64,000 nt of DNA from positions 1-64,000 of the forward strand of contig JANJWO010000012.1 in assembly GCA_024709485.1 (NCBI GenBank), given 5' to 3'. The position numbers and the translations under genes were made by a program. Under the pieces are notes generated by a model. That model was not told the DNA's origin and searched no databases. It saw only the letters and a program-made list of their open reading frames with translations. Shown one piece after another: positions 35,742 through 44,100 of this stretch. Each line of letters starts with the position of its first letter. Positions within the stretch are counted from its first letter, which is position 1. This DNA comes from Hydrogenophilaceae bacterium. Its GTDB lineage: Bacteria > Pseudomonadota > Gammaproteobacteria > Burkholderiales > Thiobacillaceae.

Positions 35742-37973
35742 TCACTCTCCTGTCAAATCAGCAGAAACTTCATATGCGCCAAAACCGGCCCGATCCCTCT
35801 CGTGGGCAAGCATCTGCCCATCACGTGCAACCCCCAGCTGAAGCAGCGCCGGCACGTCCAGGATCAAGGCCACCTCTCCCGTGCCGAGAATCGTGGAGCC
35901 GGAAATGCTCTTCAAATGCCGGAACACGCTTCCCAGCGGCTTGATCACGGTCTGGAACTCGCCCAGCAGCTCGTCCACCACGAACCCCGCCTTCTGCCCG
36001 CCGTACTGCACGACCACGATGTTTTCGCGCTTGCCCGGCGGGGCCTTGATTTCGAATTCGTCACGCAGGCGCACGAACGGCAGCACCTCTCCGCGCAGGT
36101 TGATGTAGTTGCGCGTTTCGGCGAGCCGCCTGTCCGCCTCGGGCAATTCAACGCATTCCAGCACCATGTCGAGCGGCACCACGAAGGCCGATTCGCCGAC
36201 CCCCACCAGGAAGCCGTCGATGATGGCGAGCGTCAGCGGCAGGCGGATGCGCACCGTGGCGCCGCGTCCCGGCTCGCTGTCGATGTCCACCGTGCCGCGC
36301 AGCGCCTGGATATTGCGCTTGACCACGTCCATGCCGACGCCGCGGCCGGAAAGATTGGTCACCTTGTCAGCGGTGGAAAAGCCGGCCTCGAAAATGAGGT
36401 TGTAGATTTCCTGGTCCGTCAGCGCCTGGCCGGGCGCGACCACGCCGTGCTCGATCGCCTTGTGCAGGATCTTCTCCTTGTTGAGGCCGCCGCCGTCGTC
36501 GGCCACCTCGATCACGATGCTGCCGGAGTCGTGGTAGGCATTGAGCCGCAGGGTGCCGCGCGCCGGCTTGCCGGACGCCGCGCGCGCCCCGGCCGGCTCG
36601 ATGCCGTGGTCCATGGCGTTGCGCACCAGGTGCATGAGCGGATCGCCGATCTTCTCCACCACGGTCTTGTCCAGCTCGGTCTCGGCGCCGCTGATTTCCA
36701 GGCCGATGTCCTTGCCGAGCTCCTTGCTCACGTCGCGCACCACGCGCTGGAAGCGGCTGAAGGTTTCGCCGATTTCGACCATGCGCAGCTTGAGCGCGCC
36801 GTCGCGGATTTCCTCCACCAGGCTGGACACCGCCGAAGTCGATTCGAGCAGCGCCACGTCGCCGGAGCGGCGCGCGCGCAGCGAAGCCGAGGCGCCGGCG
36901 ATGACCAGCTCGCCGACCAGATTGATGAGCTCGTCCAGTTTTTCCGCATTGACGCGGATGAACTTGGCCTCCTGCGCCTTGTGCTCGCGGATCTGGCGCT
37001 GCTTTTCGAGCGCGACGTCGACGACCTCCTTCTGCACCACCCCCTCCTTGACCAGCATTTCCCCGATGGAGGGCCGGGAGCTGCAGTCGGCCGCGACCGC
37101 GCGCGCCTGCGCGGCCAGCGCTTCCTCCAGCTCGTGGTCGGTGAGGATGCCGGCCTCGATCAGCAGCTGGCCGAGCATGTCGGTGTTGCCGCTGGCGTGT
37201 TCGAGACGCTCGACGAAGGCGGAAAGGTGGCTGGGCGGAGGCAGGATGCGCAGCTTGCAGTCGTCGCGCACGAATTCGAAGGCATCCTCGATCGTCTTCT
37301 TGTCGGCCTCGCTCTTGAATTCGATCGAGAAGGCCAGATAGCAGGATTCCGGGTCCATCGCGCCAAGCTCAGGCAGCGCGCTGTCGTCGGTCACCACCGA
37401 AACGATGTCGCCGATGGTCGAGAGATAGCGGATGAAGGAAATCGGGTCCATGCCGTTCTTCAGCACGTCGCGCCCGAAGGCGAGCGAAATGTGCCAGCAA
37501 TCCCCGTCCAGCGGGCCGCCGCCGCTGCACGCCACGCCCGCCTCGTGCATGGCGGGCACCGCGGCCTCCGCCGGCTCCGCGCCGAGCATGCGCCTGAGCA
37601 TGGCCAGCAGCGCGTCGCCGTCCGCCGCCTGCGCCGCGTCGAGCTCGCCGTTTCCGTTGGGCACGGCGGCGATGAGCAGGCCGATGTGGTCGCAGCACTT
37701 GAGCAGCAGTTCGACCAGGCCGCCGCTTATCTCGAGCGCGCCGTCACGCACCTTGTCCAGCGCGTTCTCGACGACGTGGGTGAAGGAGACGATGGCATCG
37801 AGCCCGAACAGGCCCGCCGACCCCTTGATCGTGTGGGCCGAGCGGAACATCGCATTGATGTCGTCGGCGTCGTGCCGCGCCTCGTTTTCGATCCGCAGCA
37901 GGATGCCCTCCATCTCCTCCAGCAGGCCGCGGCTTTCTTCGATGTAGGTCTGTAAGGCTTGTTCCATGTTCAT
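35742..37973 (-). CDS. cheA: Chemotaxis histidine kinase CheA with a two-motif insertion before the dimer domain
   Basis: Central kinase of the chemotaxis array, 743 residues. P1 carries phospho-His H47 ([17 protein letters not shown]). A middle region (about 150-260) contains a P2-like fold. About residues 270-335 hold two similar helical motifs, [20 protein letters not shown] and [20 protein letters not shown], resembling the N-terminal domain of GspE/PilB ATPases. Then come the dimer domain ([16 protein letters not shown]), the ATPase domain ([28 protein letters not shown]) and a CheW-like P5. The insertion is not standard for CheA. It is preceded by an STAS gene. Confidence 0.96.
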   Translation of the reverse strand: MNMEQALQTYIEESRGLLEEMEGILLRIENEARHDADDINAMFRSAHTIKGSAGLFGLDAIVSFTHVVENALDKVRDGALEISGGLVELLLKCCDHIGLLIAAVPNGNGELDAAQAADGDALLAMLRRMLGAEPAEAAVPAMHEAGVACSGGGPLDGDCWHISLAFGRDVLKNGMDPISFIRYLSTIGDIVSVVTDDSALPELGAMDPESCYLAFSIEFKSEADKKTIEDAFEFVRDDCKLRILPPPSHLSAFVERLEHASGNTDMLGQLLIEAGILTDHELEEALAAQARAVAADCSSRPSIGEMLVKEGVVQKEVVDVALEKQRQIREHKAQEAKFIRVNAEKLDELINLVGELVIAGASASLRARRSGDVALLESTSAVSSLVEEIRDGALKLRMVEIGETFSRFQRVVRDVSKELGKDIGLEISGAETELDKTVVEKIGDPLMHLVRNAMDHGIEPAGARAASGKPARGTLRLNAYHDSGSIVIEVADDGGGLNKEKILHKAIEHGVVAPGQALTDQEIYNLIFEAGFSTADKVTNLSGRGVGMDVVKRNIQALRGTVDIDSEPGRGATVRIRLPLTLAIIDGFLVGVGESAFVVPLDMVLECVELPEADRRLAETRNYINLRGEVLPFVRLRDEFEIKAPPGKRENIVVVQYGGQKAGFVVDELLGEFQTVIKPLGSVFRHLKSISGSTILGTGEVALILDVPALLQLGVARDGQMLAHERDRAGFGAYEVSADLTGE

Positions 37974-37999
37974 GGCGATCTCCCGGTGCGCGCCTTGCG

Positions 38000-38320
38000 C
38001 TAACGTTGCGCCGGGATCAGCAGCGGATCGCCGAACTGCGCCGCCATCTGAAACAGGTCGATGATTTCCAGCGCGGCCTGGCTGTGGGAGACGAAGCGCA
38101 CGCTTTTGCCCTGCTGCAGGCCTTCATGCTTGGCCGCCAGCAACAGCTGGCAGCCGGCCGTGTCCATCTCGACGACGTCCGCCAGGTCGATTTCCATCTC
38201 ATCGCAGTCGGCCAGATGCCCGATCAGCTCCTGCCTGATCTCCGATGCCTGATAGATGGTGAGCTCGCCTTCCATCTTCAGCCTGCTGATGCCGTTTTCA
38301 CGCTGCACCCGAATATTCAT
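38000..38320 (-). CDS. STAS domain protein with threonine at the phospho-site
   Basis: The 106-residue single STAS domain begins MNIRVQRENGISRLKMEGEL. At the position where anti-anti-sigma proteins carry the phosphorylatable serine it has T54 (VEMDTAGCQLLLAAK). It lies between cheY and cheA, a position where STAS genes are common in beta- and gamma-proteobacterial chemotaxis operons. It could be a second substrate of the HsbR-like switch protein encoded at the other end of the block, or a structural adaptor near CheA. Which one is not decided by sequence. Confidence 0.85.
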   Translation of the reverse strand: MNIRVQRENGISRLKMEGELTIYQASEIRQELIGHLADCDEMEIDLADVVEMDTAGCQLLLAAKHEGLQQGKSVRFVSHSQAALEIIDLFQMAAQFGDPLLIPAQR

Positions 38321-38340
38321 GTCGGTCTCCGCGATGCGCT

Positions 38341-38709
38341 TCAGGGCAGGATGAGCTTCGACACGGCGGTCAGCATCTGCGCCGGCTGGAATGGCTTGAC
38401 CACCCAGGCCTTGGCCCCCGCCGCCTGGCCGGCCTGCTTTTTCGCTTCCTGCGATTCGGTGGTCAGCATGATGACGGGGGTGAATTTGTAGTTCGGCAGC
38501 TTCTTGGCTTCGCGCACGAAGCTGATGCCGTCCATGTTCGGCATGTTGACATCACTGATGATCAGGTGGATTTTCTGGCCATTGAGCTTGGAGAGCGCAT
38601 CCTGGCCGTCGCAGGCCTCGATGACCTCGAATCCGGCGCCCTTGAGCGCGATGCTCACGACCTGACGCAGCGATGCCGAGTCGTCCACGATCATGATGGT
38701 TTTGGCCAT
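38341..38709 (-). CDS. cheY: Chemotaxis response regulator CheY
   Basis: Single receiver domain of 122 residues with the full active site: D9/D10 (IMIVDDSASLRQVV), phosphoacceptor D53 (LIISDVNMPNMDG), Thr in VIMLTTESQEAKK, and Lys in AWVVKPFQPAQML. The TTESQEAKKQAGQAAGAKAW helix matches chemotaxis CheY proteins found next to cheA. Phosphorylated by CheA; target is probably the flagellar switch, though an array-internal CheY cannot be excluded. Ribosome site GAAGGAAG. Confidence 0.95.
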   Translation of the reverse strand: MAKTIMIVDDSASLRQVVSIALKGAGFEVIEACDGQDALSKLNGQKIHLIISDVNMPNMDGISFVREAKKLPNYKFTPVIMLTTESQEAKKQAGQAAGAKAWVVKPFQPAQMLTAVSKLILP

Positions 38710-38721
38710 GTTTCCTTCCTT

Positions 38722-39951
38722 CTAGAAAAAAGTGATTTCAGAGTCGGCCACCTTGGTGCCGCCCCTGCCCTGATGGATTTCCCGCTGTTCGGTGGTGGTG
38801 TAGGTGCGCGACAGCTCACCGAGCCAGGCCGCGACGTCAATCGCCTCGCATTGGCCCGCGCCCCTGCAGTCGTCCAGCTGTTTCTCCAGCTTCTGCATGT
38901 CGTCGCGGATGTGCGAAAGTATCTGGCTCACGCGATCCTGGAACTGCAGCGACACCAGGACATCGAAAATCTCGTCGCGAATGCCCAGGTTGGTTTGCTG
39001 CAGCGTCCGCGAAGATTCCGTCATCCGGCTCGCGGCGCCGTGCAGGCGCTCGATCACGCCGCCGATCACCGCCTCGGAATGCTTGACCGACTCGGCGTCC
39101 TGCTGCGCGGACTGCTCGGAGGCGGCAAGCGCCGAGGCGATGGCGCGATTGATCTCCTCGACGCTGCCGCTGATTCTTTTGCCGGTTTCGCCGGACTGCC
39201 TGGACAGCTTGCGCACCTCGGCCGCCACCACCGCGAAACCGCGCCCCGCCTCGCCGGCGTGGGCCGCTTCGATGGCCGCATTCAGCGCGAGCAGATTGGT
39301 TTCCATGGCCAGGCTTGCCACCTCCGCCGCCATCCCTTTCAGCTCGACCGTGAACTTCGCCAGCCGGTCCATCTCGTTCAGCAGGGCTTCCTTGGAGCGC
39401 ATGGCGGCGCGCAGCGAATCGATGATCGAGCCCATCTCGCGCTGGCTGGAATCGAGCAGTTCCACCATGCCGGTGTGGTCCGAGGCCGCACCGCTGCCGC
39501 CGGCCACCGATTCGGAGGCCGTCACGGCGTCCTGCAGCCGTTCGGACAGCGCCGCAAAACGGCCGGTGAGCGCGGTGATCGATTCCTCCATCTGGGCCCG
39601 CCCCGCCTCGACCTGGCTCGACCAGATGGGCAGGACGCCGGCGCACAGCGTATCGAGCGCGGCGATGCGCCCGCGCCCCTCCTCGCGGTCTTGCTCCTGC
39701 TGCGCGCCCTGCGCGGCAGCGGACCCCGCGCCGCCGCCCCGCCGGCTTGCGCCCACGCCGATTGCCGCCGCGCCGGCCAGCATGACGCCGGCGAGCGCCA
39801 TGGATGCCGGCTCCAGGCCGCCGGCCAGCAGGATGAGCGCCGCGCCGAGGAGGCCGGTGCCAAGCTGGGGAATCGCGCGCCGCCAGGATCGCGCCGGGCG
39901 CCGGGCGCTGCCGCGCGCGATGCCGTCCATGCTGTCGCCGGCCGCCCTCAT
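38722..39951 (-). CDS. Transducer-like protein with MCP signalling domain and no ligand-binding domain
   Basis: From ATG 39951, overlapping the previous stop as ATGA, there are 409 residues. Two adjacent hydrophobic helices ([16 protein letters not shown] and [20 protein letters not shown], about 30-68) have almost no loop between them, so no periplasmic sensor is present. The cytoplasmic part has the MCP hairpin ([20 protein letters not shown], then [15 protein letters not shown]) and a C-terminal region with [20 protein letters not shown], a pattern seen in CheZ-like and aerotaxis-type helical modules. It may report internal signals. Lies between a pseudo-receiver gene and cheY. Confidence 0.88.
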   Translation of the reverse strand: MRAAGDSMDGIARGSARRPARSWRRAIPQLGTGLLGAALILLAGGLEPASMALAGVMLAGAAAIGVGASRRGGGAGSAAAQGAQQEQDREEGRGRIAALDTLCAGVLPIWSSQVEAGRAQMEESITALTGRFAALSERLQDAVTASESVAGGSGAASDHTGMVELLDSSQREMGSIIDSLRAAMRSKEALLNEMDRLAKFTVELKGMAAEVASLAMETNLLALNAAIEAAHAGEAGRGFAVVAAEVRKLSRQSGETGKRISGSVEEINRAIASALAASEQSAQQDAESVKHSEAVIGGVIERLHGAASRMTESSRTLQQTNLGIRDEIFDVLVSLQFQDRVSQILSHIRDDMQKLEKQLDDCRGAGQCEAIDVAAWLGELSRTYTTTEQREIHQGRGGTKVADSEITFF

Positions 39952-40331
39952 GTCGCGGCTCCGCAGGCGTTTCCGGGCGTGCTGGCGCAAATCGTTTTCA
40001 GCAGTTCGTCGGCCTGGGTGGAGATGTCAAGCAGATGATCGGCTCCCGCCTCCAGCCAGCGCCGCCGGAACAGCTCGGACGACTCGGCGCTCATCACGAC
40101 GAGCCGCGACGCTGCGCTTGCCCCCTTCAATCGGGTAAGCGTTTGCAGCCCGCACTCATCGGGCAGGACGGCCTCCATGACAACGACTTCGGGTTGCAGG
40201 CATTTCATCATTCGAACAGCCTCTTCAATGGCGATCGCAGTTTCGACCAGGTCCACGCATTCGGCATTGGCCAGCAATGTCGCAATGCGTGAGCTCACCA
40301 GGTCGGATCTCTCAAGCAGCAGCACTTTCAT
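39948..40331 (-). CDS. Pseudo-receiver domain protein
   Basis: From ATG 40331 there are 127 residues with a CheY-like fold pattern ([39 protein letters not shown]). The phosphoacceptor Asp is replaced by Glu (E53), the N-terminal acidic pair is E7/R8 instead of DD, and the conserved Lys-Pro of strand five is missing (LLDISTQ). It therefore should not be phosphorylated in the usual way. Glu may imitate the active state, or the protein may be purely a docking unit. It is coupled by a four-base overlap to the transducer gene, so it may act on that protein. A TTG at 40337 is an unlikely alternative start. Confidence 0.8.
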   Translation of the reverse strand: MKVLLLERSDLVSSRIATLLANAECVDLVETAIAIEEAVRMMKCLQPEVVVMEAVLPDECGLQTLTRLKGASAASRLVVMSAESSELFRRRWLEAGADHLLDISTQADELLKTICASTPGNACGAAT

Positions 40332-40391
40332 ACGCAATCCAAAACGTCATATAGGTGTATTCGGTGCCGGCCGCGGCGAAAAAAGTCGGCG

Positions 40392-40418
40392 GAATCGGAT
40401 TTTGCGGCGGCTGCTTTG
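40392..40418 (-). promoter_or_regulatory. Weak sigma-28-like promoter candidate for the chemotaxis genes
   Basis: On the minus strand CAAA (40418-40415), 15 bases, then TCCGATTC (40399-40392). Spacing is exact for FliA, the -35 word matches three of four positions and the -10 word five of eight. It is about 60 bases before the pseudo-receiver start, in the only sizeable gap of the block. Suggestive only. Confidence 0.3.
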
Positions 40419-40430
40419 CCGACAATGCGT

Positions 40431-40446
40431 GTAGGAGTCGTCCTAC
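40431..40446. promoter_or_regulatory. GTAGGA-N4-TCCTAC inverted repeat, possible response-regulator site
   Basis: Perfect six-base arms around GTCG. It uses the same TCCTACG word as the repeats upstream of flhD. It lies upstream of the sigma-28-like candidate that reads into the chemotaxis genes, and downstream of the gene of a NarL-type regulator. Confidence 0.45.
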
Positions 40447-40450
40447 GGGC

Positions 40451-40499
40451 GGGAGGCGGGAGGCGGGAGGCGGGAGGCGGGAGGCGGGAGGCGGGAGGC
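40451..40499 (+). repeat. Seven perfect tandem copies of GGGAGGC
   Basis: Seven uninterrupted 7-base units between the NarL-type regulator gene (ends 40511) and the pseudo-receiver gene. The plus strand contains seven GGG runs at 7-base intervals (GGG-N4), which meets the pattern for a G-quadruplex. Tandem heptamers can change copy number by slippage, so this gap may be variable between strains. Confidence 0.95.
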
Positions 40500-40510
40500 G
40501 TGGGACCTGC

Positions 40511-41155
40511 TTAGCCGTCGATCAGCTGGTGGCGGATCGCGTAACGGACCAGGTCGGTATGGGTCTGCAGATTCATTTTCCGCATCAGGCGGAATTTGTG
40601 GGTGCTGACGGTCTTGATGCTCAAACACAGCTCGTCGGCGATTTCACCTACCGTCCTGCCGGCGGCCAGTTTGCGGAACACCTGGAACTCCCGCTCGGAA
40701 AGCTCTTCGTGGGGGAAGCCGCCCTGGGCGCCCTGGTCGAACACCAGGGTCTCGACCAGGGCGGGGTCGATGTAGTTGCCGCCCGCGGCGATTTTCCGGA
40801 TGGCTTTGAGGAGAATCTCGGGGTCGCTGTCCTTGGTCAGGTACCCGTGCGCGCCGGCCTTGAGCGCGCGATTGGCGACCTGGCCCTCGATGTGCATGCT
40901 CAGCACCAGGATCGCGACGGCTGGGTAATCCGCCCGCAGCCGCTCGATCAGGCTCGCGCCGGCCAGTCCCGGCATGTTCATGTCGAGCAGCACCATGTCG
41001 CAGCAGTCTCTCGAAAGCGCGTTCAGGAGCGCCTCGCCATTGCTGGCCTCTCCCGCGACTTCGATGTCCGGCGCCAAGGCCAGCAGCTGTTTGAGACCAT
41101 GCCGGACGATGGCATGGTCATCGGTAATGAAGACTCGGATCATGGTTGTCGCCAT
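40511..41155 (-). CDS. NarL/UvrY-type response regulator
   Basis: From ATG 41155 there are 214 residues (a second ATG at 41143 would give 210). The receiver has D12/D13 and phosphoacceptor D58 (DMVLLDMNMPGLAG), with Lys in GAHGYLTKDSDPE. A LuxR-type helix-turn-helix closes the protein (LSEREFQVFRKLAAGRTVGE; LCLSIKTVSTHKFRLMRKMN). It is 17 bases downstream of the large NarX-type kinase, its evident partner. Its likely DNA sites are inverted repeats, and the GTAGGA/TCCTAC palindrome just beyond its stop is a candidate. Confidence 0.95.
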   Translation of the reverse strand: MATTMIRVFITDDHAIVRHGLKQLLALAPDIEVAGEASNGEALLNALSRDCCDMVLLDMNMPGLAGASLIERLRADYPAVAILVLSMHIEGQVANRALKAGAHGYLTKDSDPEILLKAIRKIAAGGNYIDPALVETLVFDQGAQGGFPHEELSEREFQVFRKLAAGRTVGEIADELCLSIKTVSTHKFRLMRKMNLQTHTDLVRYAIRHQLIDG

Positions 41156-41172
41156 TGTTTTCCAGCCGCATT

Positions 41173-44100
41173 CTAAACCGGGATGCAGACACGGACACGC
41201 GTGCCCCGCCCCGGCTCGCTGTCTATCCTCAGTTCGCCCTGCAGCATGGCCACGCGCTCGCGCATTCCCACCAGGCCGAAGGAATTCCGCTTGGCTTCGG
41301 CCTGCGGGTCGAAGCCCTTGCCGTTGTCGTTGACCTCGAAGCAGATCGCCTCGCTTGCCAGCGTCACGATGACCTCGGCCTGCGTCGCCTCGGCATGACG
41401 GGCGATGTTGGTCAGCGACTCCTGCACAATGCGGAACACAGCGGTCGCCGCGGGCTCGTCCAGGTTCAGCTCGCCATCGCCCAGCACCAGCTCGCAGGGG
41501 ATGCCGGCATGGCCGATGAATTCCTCCAGCAGCCATTCGAGCGCGGCGACGATGCCAAGGTCCAGGGCCGCGGGACGCAGGCTGGCGGTGACATGCCGCG
41601 CGATTTCAATCGTGCGGTCGACCAGCTGCGTCATCGATTGCAGATGCGCGGTCAGCTCGGGATTGGCCTGGCCGAAGCTCAGGCGCGCCAGCGACACGTC
41701 CATGCGCAGCGCGGTGAGCGTCTGTCCCAGCTCGTCGTGGATCTCGCGCGCGATGGCTTTGCGTTCCTGCTCGCGGACATTCTCCAGGTGCGCGGAAAGA
41801 TCGCGCAGCAGCGTCTGCGTCAGCAACAGCTGCTCGACATTGGCCTTGCTTTCGGTGACGTTGACCGCAACCCCGTCCCACATGCAGACATCCGCCCCAT
41901 GGCGGCGCGGCGTGGCGCGCAGATTGACCCACTTGATCTCGCCATCAGGCATCGCCACGCGCCCTTCCCAGCTCCACAGAGACTGTTCCGACTGCGAGCG
42001 ATCCAGGCTGTCGCTGAAGGCGGCGGCGTCCTCCTCGACGATGCGGTCGATGAATTCATTCGCATCCATCTGGATCGTTGCCCCGTCGGTGCCGAGCAGA
42101 TATTCGACGCCCCCGCTGACATAGATGAACCTCAGCTGCCTGTCGCCGTCATGGCGATAGCACTGGAACACCATGCCCGGCACGTTGGATGCCATGGCCT
42201 GGAAGCGCTCCTCGCTCTCCCGCAAGACTTCCTGCGCCCCCTTAAGGGTCGAGACGTCGCGCGCGACCGTCAGCACGGTGGCCACCGAACCGTCGGCATC
42301 GAACTCCGGCACGGCGCGAACCTGGTAGTCCTTGACGATGCCGCCCGGCGAGGGAAACCGGCACTCGAAGACTTCCGGCTCGCCGCTGTGAAACACCCGG
42401 CGCAGCGCGCCGTGCCAGGTATTCACCATGCCATCCGGCACCCCCAGTTCGAGATAAGTCCTGCCCAGCAGCGCCCCGCCCGCCATGTCGATCGAGCGCT
42501 CGCCCTCCGGATTGACATAGACGAAGCGCAGCTCGCGGTCGAAGCGCGAAACCATGTCCGGCAGATTTTCCGCCAGGGAGCGGAACTCGCGCGCCAGCCG
42601 GCGGATTTCGGCTTCGGACGCCTTGCGCTCGGTGATGTCCTGTACCGTGCCGATGGACAGCATGGGCCGGCCATTTCCGTCATAGGCGGTCTCGCCGCAT
42701 TCGTATACATACTTGATGCGGCCGTCCGGCATCAGCAAGCGATGCTCGATCTTGTAGGGCGTGCGGCGCTTCAACGACTCGGTGTATGCCTCGTTCACCT
42801 CCTCCCGGTCGTCGGGGTGGACGGCATTGAGAAAAGCCGCGTAGGAAGCCTCGAAACGCGTCGGATCAAGCTCGAAAATCTGGAATATCTCTTCCGACCA
42901 GCTGAGCTTGTCGTGCGCGAGATCCAGCTCCCAGCTGCCCATGCGCGCGATGCGTTGCGCCTCGACCAGATTTTTTTGGCTGCGCTGCAGCGCTTCCGAA
43001 GCGTATTTCGCCTCGGTGATGTCGTCGTAGATGCCCAGCACGCCGAACACCTTGCCATCCGCCCCCCGCAACGGCACCTTGGAAGTGCGCAGCCAGATCA
43101 CGCGCCCATCCGGCGTGGTTTGCTGTTCCTCGTACGCGATTTTCGGGATGCCGGAACGCATCACCTGCTGATCGTCGGCACGATACAAATGCGCCTGCTC
43201 GCGCCAGCTCATCTGAAAATCGTCCTTGCCAACCAGGTCCTCCGCCCGGGCCATGCCGGCATCGCGCGCAAAAAACGAGTTGCCGCCAAGATAACGCAAT
43301 TCTGCGTCCTTCCAGAACACCCGGATGGGCACGTTTTCCACGACACTGCGGAACAGGTCACGCGAAGCGTTGAGTTCCGCCTCCGCCCGCACCCGCTCGG
43401 TGATATCCAGATTGATCGCGACCCCGCCAATGATGCTGCCCTGCTCATCCTTCAGCGGCTGCGCGGACTGACTGATGGTCTTGCGCGCGCCATCGAAACA
43501 CTCGATGTCGATGATCTCGTCAATCGATGTCTCGCCGCGCTCGACGGCGCGAGCCATCCCCCACTCATGGGCGCCGACAGGCTCGCCGCTGTCATGCCGC
43601 CAGCCCTTGTATTCGCCATACTGCTCCACCCCCACCCTGCGTTCGCCACCCCAGATTTGACGGGCCGCGGGATTGATCGTGACGATGCGCCCGCTCCGGT
43701 CGCTGATCCACACGCCCACCGGCAGCGCGTCCAGCACGCCGCGCAGATGCCGGCCGGTCTCGAGCGAACGCCGGACCGGACGCCTTACGCGCAGATAAAC
43801 CAAGCCCATGGCGAGCAAGCCTATGCCGAACATGAACAGGATGGCCCGCCACACCGCGGCGCGTAATGGGCCATACATCTGGCCGGCATCGATCCTGCGC
43901 ACCATGCCCAGCCCGGTTTCCCCTACCGGCGAATACGCGGCGACCGACATCACGCCTCGGCAATCCGGGCTGATGGCGATGCCGCGCCGGCCCTCCAGGG
44001 CGCGCCACATGGGCGTCGGAAGATCGTTGCAATGCGCGGGCGCCGCCAGGGCGTGCGGCAGGTGCGCGAAAGAAAAGCAGCTCGGCTGCGCGGCGCCGGC

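Noticed and set aside
40451-40499. CRISPR array
   Set aside because: The repeated unit is 7 bases without spacers; it is a simple tandem repeat.
41146-43866. 906-codon plus-strand open frame opposite the large kinase
   Set aside because: Antisense shadow; the minus-strand product has ordered PAS and kinase motifs.
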